Source: Diplocloster modestus
GTDB taxonomy: Bacteria; Bacillota; Clostridia; Lachnospirales; Lachnospiraceae
DNA length: 64,000 bases
Assembly: GCF_019042245.1 (NCBI RefSeq)
Contig: NZ_JAHQCX010000005.1
Coordinates: 248,001-312,000, forward strand
Direction: 5' to 3'
Position numbers and translations under genes: made by a program. Positions 61,651 to 64,000 of this stretch are shown here, piece after piece. The notes beneath the pieces are model-generated. The model saw only the letters and a program-made list of their open reading frames with translations, did not search any database and was not told where the DNA came from. The stretch's first letter is position 1. Each line of letters starts with the position of its first letter.

Positions 61651-62286
61651 TTATATATCCACATCCTCTACACGAATGTCCTTATACATAATAGCTAATA
61701 TTTCTTTCTGCATACCCGTTAGAGCGATATCGCTCTTTTTGGTCTCCCATTGGTAAAATTCCATATCAAAATCGCTATATGTATCATCCAGAGTTGAATC
61801 TCCATACAATTTTTCCAAATCCCGCCGCGTGATGCGCATGGCATCATCATAATCCATATCAGAATCGCCGACATTGAGAAGAACATATACCGCAACAAGC
61901 CTATCATTTTGAAAAATGTATTGCGCACCGCCTTCCATTGTTTTCAATTCTCCAAATCCTGTAAAATATTCAACAACTGTACTGCCATCTTCACCAATCT
62001 CATATTTTCCCTCTATTTTATCCATAATATCATCCATGGATGTTCCCCATATAAGACCCCATTTCTTTTCATTCGCAGACGGGACTGGTTCGGGTATGGG
62101 ATTTCCACCCGCTAAGCCTTCCGGTTCACAAACATCCTGCAGAGATACTTCCTGACCACACAATACATATAAATCCCCCTTTTCATTATTTATAAACTCA
62201 TTGCAGCTTCTTTTAACCATATAGTCCACTGTAAAAATCGCAGAACCAGCTTCCCCGTCAATCCACCCGCCAAAGGCCGTCACCAC
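61651..62286 (-). CDS. Hypothetical protein, possibly 5'-truncated
   Basis: About 211 residues from GTG at 62286; unrecognised. It is acidic, with a Pro-rich linker (GGNPIPEPVPSANEKKWG near 80) and a C-terminal alpha/beta part with ENGA-like GGAQYIFQNDRLVAVYVLL. The frame continues upstream of the GTG through FISYRHFHALNHETFRD before a stop, in coding-like composition and without an ATG. The true start may thus have been lost, or the frame uses a rare start. No export signal or neighbour gives a role. Confidence 0.5.
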   Translation of the reverse strand: MVTAFGGWIDGEAGSAIFTVDYMVKRSCNEFINNEKGDLYVLCGQEVSLQDVCEPEGLAGGNPIPEPVPSANEKKWGLIWGTSMDDIMDKIEGKYEIGEDGSTVVEYFTGFGELKTMEGGAQYIFQNDRLVAVYVLLNVGDSDMDYDDAMRITRRDLEKLYGDSTLDDTYSDFDMEFYQWETKKSDIALTGMQKEILAIMYKDIRVEDVDI

Positions 62287-62447
62287 GTCCCTAAAAGTTT
62301 CATGATTTAGTGCATGAAAATGTCTGTACGAAATAAAATTTTATATTTAATGGGTAATTTAAACAAAAAACGCTTTGCAAATATAGAAATATACTATTTA
62401 ATTTAACAAAACCCAGGGTTGCTATAAAAAAATATTTCATAATTTTG

Positions 62448-62476
62448 TTGACAGATGGCTTATGCGTGAATATACT
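62448..62476 (+). promoter_or_regulatory. Promoter of the kinase operon
   Basis: TTGACA (62448-62453), 17-base spacer, TATACT (62471-62476), about 55 bases before the kinase start. Consensus-like. Confidence 0.8.
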
Positions 62477-62530
62477 TTTTATATACAATAAATTCTGGAA
62501 TTAATTAAATACGCAAAAATGGAGAAGAAT

Positions 62531-63853
62531 ATGGCTTATCTTGATGCATATGAAAAGTATCTGGGACAACTCAAAGATGACATTGCGAATGCCAAAAATC
62601 TGCAAAAGTATCTGGTATTTGGTTACACAAGCAATCTGGATGTAATTTTCAAATGGGATATCCACCGGTTTAACCGGATCTTAGACAAATTTCTGCTGGA
62701 GGAACCCGCATGGGAAAGTGAAGATGCCATCCACAGTATGGAAGACTTTGCGCGCATTACCAGTGAATTTCTGATTAAAGGGATAGGCGGAAGCGTCGAG
62801 GTTGCCGATATTGGTGTCTGCGAATACCTGGAGAAGGCCTTTGAACTGGAATACGGGCTGGGCGGAAACGGTGCTCAGGGGGCAGCAGCCCTCGGAACAC
62901 TGGGTATTCCAGTAGTCGTTCAAATGACAGACTATTCCCCAGAAGTGTGTAAAAAACTGGAGCATGGAGATATCCGGATCGTAGACGAAGCGGGACAATT
63001 GGTACCCATGAAAGGACATACACGGAAGGAACCACCGCTGTACCATATGATTCTCCAGTTTACCAAAGGTGACAAATTAAAGATCCGCGGAAAGGAATAT
63101 AATATTCCGATCTCAAACCGGCTGATACTTTTCTGTGATTCCGTACATAAAGCAGTTCCGATCCCCGCTCATTTTCTCGGCTATTTGGAAAGACATCCCT
63201 GCGATATCAGCGCTTACCTGATTGCCGGTTTTGACGCGGTGGTTGACAAACAGATTATGCAGGAACGGCTGGATATATTGTGCCCCCATTACGAGAGACT
63301 CAAAAAAGCAAACCCCGACTTCATCCTCTACTTCGAAGGTGCTGATTATATCAACTTAGACGTTAAGGAACTTCTGTACCGCTCGATCAGCAGATATGCA
63401 GACATCCTGGGAATGAACGAGGAAGAGCTTGGCATCCAGCTTGGAAGGTTCGGGAAGGACCTGGACAAGGGGAGCCTGCCAAGCGTACTGGATGGGCTTC
63501 GGTTGCTGCTGCAGAGGTTTCCGGTACGTGGAATCGTTCTCCACACCAAAGATTACGCCATGTATTTCGGAGCCCGGCTGCCGGGTGTCGATATAGAAAA
63601 AGGGTTGACAATAGGGAACCTGATGTCGGCGACCAGGGCGCGTCTTGGAAGATACGGGACCATTGAGATGTGTACGGAAAGCCTGAAGATGGATTTAAGC
63701 CCAACAGGCCTCCGGTTCTTCGAAGAGCTGGCACAGATGCAGGTCGATGAGTATATCTGTCTCGTGCCGTCACGCTATCTGGAAAAGCCAAAGTATACGA
63801 TAGGGTTGGGGGATACCTTTGTAGCAGGGGTACATACCAGCTTTCTGAAATAA
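62531..63853 (+). CDS. ADP-dependent glucokinase/phosphofructokinase-family protein
   Basis: A 440-residue sugar kinase of the ribokinase fold resembling the ADP-dependent glucokinase/phosphofructokinase family. The N-terminal YLVFGYTSNLDVIFKWDIHR holds the sugar-side Asp, GLGGNGAQGAAALGTLGIPV follows, and the C-terminal IGLGDTFVAG holds the catalytic Asp. Lid residues are long, as in the family. ATG at 62531 is chosen because GGAG lies 7 bases before it, although ATG at 62519 is in frame. It is followed 18 bases on by an FGGY kinase gene. ADP use cannot be proved from sequence. Confidence 0.83.
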   Translation: MAYLDAYEKYLGQLKDDIANAKNLQKYLVFGYTSNLDVIFKWDIHRFNRILDKFLLEEPAWESEDAIHSMEDFARITSEFLIKGIGGSVEVADIGVCEYLEKAFELEYGLGGNGAQGAAALGTLGIPVVVQMTDYSPEVCKKLEHGDIRIVDEAGQLVPMKGHTRKEPPLYHMILQFTKGDKLKIRGKEYNIPISNRLILFCDSVHKAVPIPAHFLGYLERHPCDISAYLIAGFDAVVDKQIMQERLDILCPHYERLKKANPDFILYFEGADYINLDVKELLYRSISRYADILGMNEEELGIQLGRFGKDLDKGSLPSVLDGLRLLLQRFPVRGIVLHTKDYAMYFGARLPGVDIEKGLTIGNLMSATRARLGRYGTIEMCTESLKMDLSPTGLRFFEELAQMQVDEYICLVPSRYLEKPKYTIGLGDTFVAGVHTSFLK

Positions 63854-63871
63854 ACAAAGGAGGTACCTGCC

Positions 63872-64000
63872 ATGTCTTATCTAATGGGAATCGATCTGGG
63901 AACATCCAGCTTAAAGACACTCATCATGGATGAATCAGGTCACGTAAAGTCAATCAGTGCCAGGTCTTATCAATTTGATTCTCCCCATAATGGTTATGCG
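63872..64000 (+). CDS. FGGY-family carbohydrate kinase (xylulokinase-like, partial)
   Basis: First 43 residues of a sugar kinase: SYLMGIDLGTSSLKTLIMDE is the phosphate-binding loop of xylulokinase-type FGGY kinases. AAAGGAGGT 8 bases before the ATG gives strong initiation. The gene continues beyond the right edge. Cotranscribed with the ADP-dependent-type kinase. Confidence 0.9.
   Translation, partial: MSYLMGIDLGTSSLKTLIMDESGHVKSISARSYQFDSPHNGYA

Overview
The window looks like a chromosomal stretch from a gut-type Clostridia, most likely Lachnospiraceae (Hungatella, Enterocloster, Lacrimispora or Blautia-like). The evidence is protein-level: Firmicutes-type lipoprotein signals and strong AGGAGG ribosome sites, many carbohydrate ABC transporters, GH35 and GH30 glycosidases, ROK, LacI, DeoR and PRD regulators, moderate GC, and no tRNA or rRNA. 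The species cannot be named from the sequence alone.

Layout. 1-3.2 kb: an oligopeptide/dipeptide-type ABC importer (substrate-binding protein and two permeases, minus strand), with a GntR/UTRA regulator to its right behind a 15-bp tandem-repeat tract. 4.6-7.9 kb: SGNH hydrolase, MATE exporter, metallo-beta-lactamase-fold hydrolase. 8.3-11.8 kb: ABC-2 exporter operon with a NEW3-domain membrane protein. 12-22.8 kb: a galactan-type polysaccharide utilisation locus. It has two GH35-type enzymes, a secreted GH30 enzyme with a ricin-B lectin domain, a MalEFG-type importer, and LacI and AraC regulators around a perfect 14-bp operator. 23-31 kb: housekeeping and accessory genes (yaaA, iron alcohol dehydrogenase, AAA ATPase, thiamine pyrophosphokinase, aldo/keto reductase) interrupted by an AbiE-type toxin-antitoxin pair beside a TnpV remnant.

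31.3-45.3 kb: rhamnose-type catabolism. rhaA, a class II aldolase, an RpiB-type isomerase, a shikimate-dehydrogenase homologue, an M24 peptidase homologue and a TIM-barrel isomerase form one cluster. rhaB, a DeoR regulator, an Rbs/Rha-type ABC importer and a PfkB kinase form the next. Divergent from these (45.6-49.4 kb) is an allose-like set: ROK kinase, allulose-6-phosphate 3-epimerase, cupin-type phosphoglucose isomerase and a LacI regulator. 49.6-51.2 kb: sigma/anti-sigma pair. 51.3-58.4 kb: a fructose-family PTS operon with its own enzyme I and HPr plus an epimerase, under a divergent PRD regulator. 58.5-62.3 kb: methyltransferase, two nested intact insertion sequences and an orphan, possibly truncated gene. 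62.5-64 kb: an ADP-dependent sugar kinase homologue and the start of an FGGY kinase.

The overall theme is scavenging of plant or host sugars: extracellular galactan cleavage, import, intracellular hydrolysis, and isomerase/kinase/aldolase or epimerase routes into glycolysis. Several non-coding repeat families are the least explained content. They are a hairpin joined to a Shine-Dalgarno sequence before five positions at or near sugar-gene starts, GGACATGTCC palindrome arrays in spaces between genes, a hairpin repeat with compensatory changes, and in-frame minisatellites in yaaA and rpiB.
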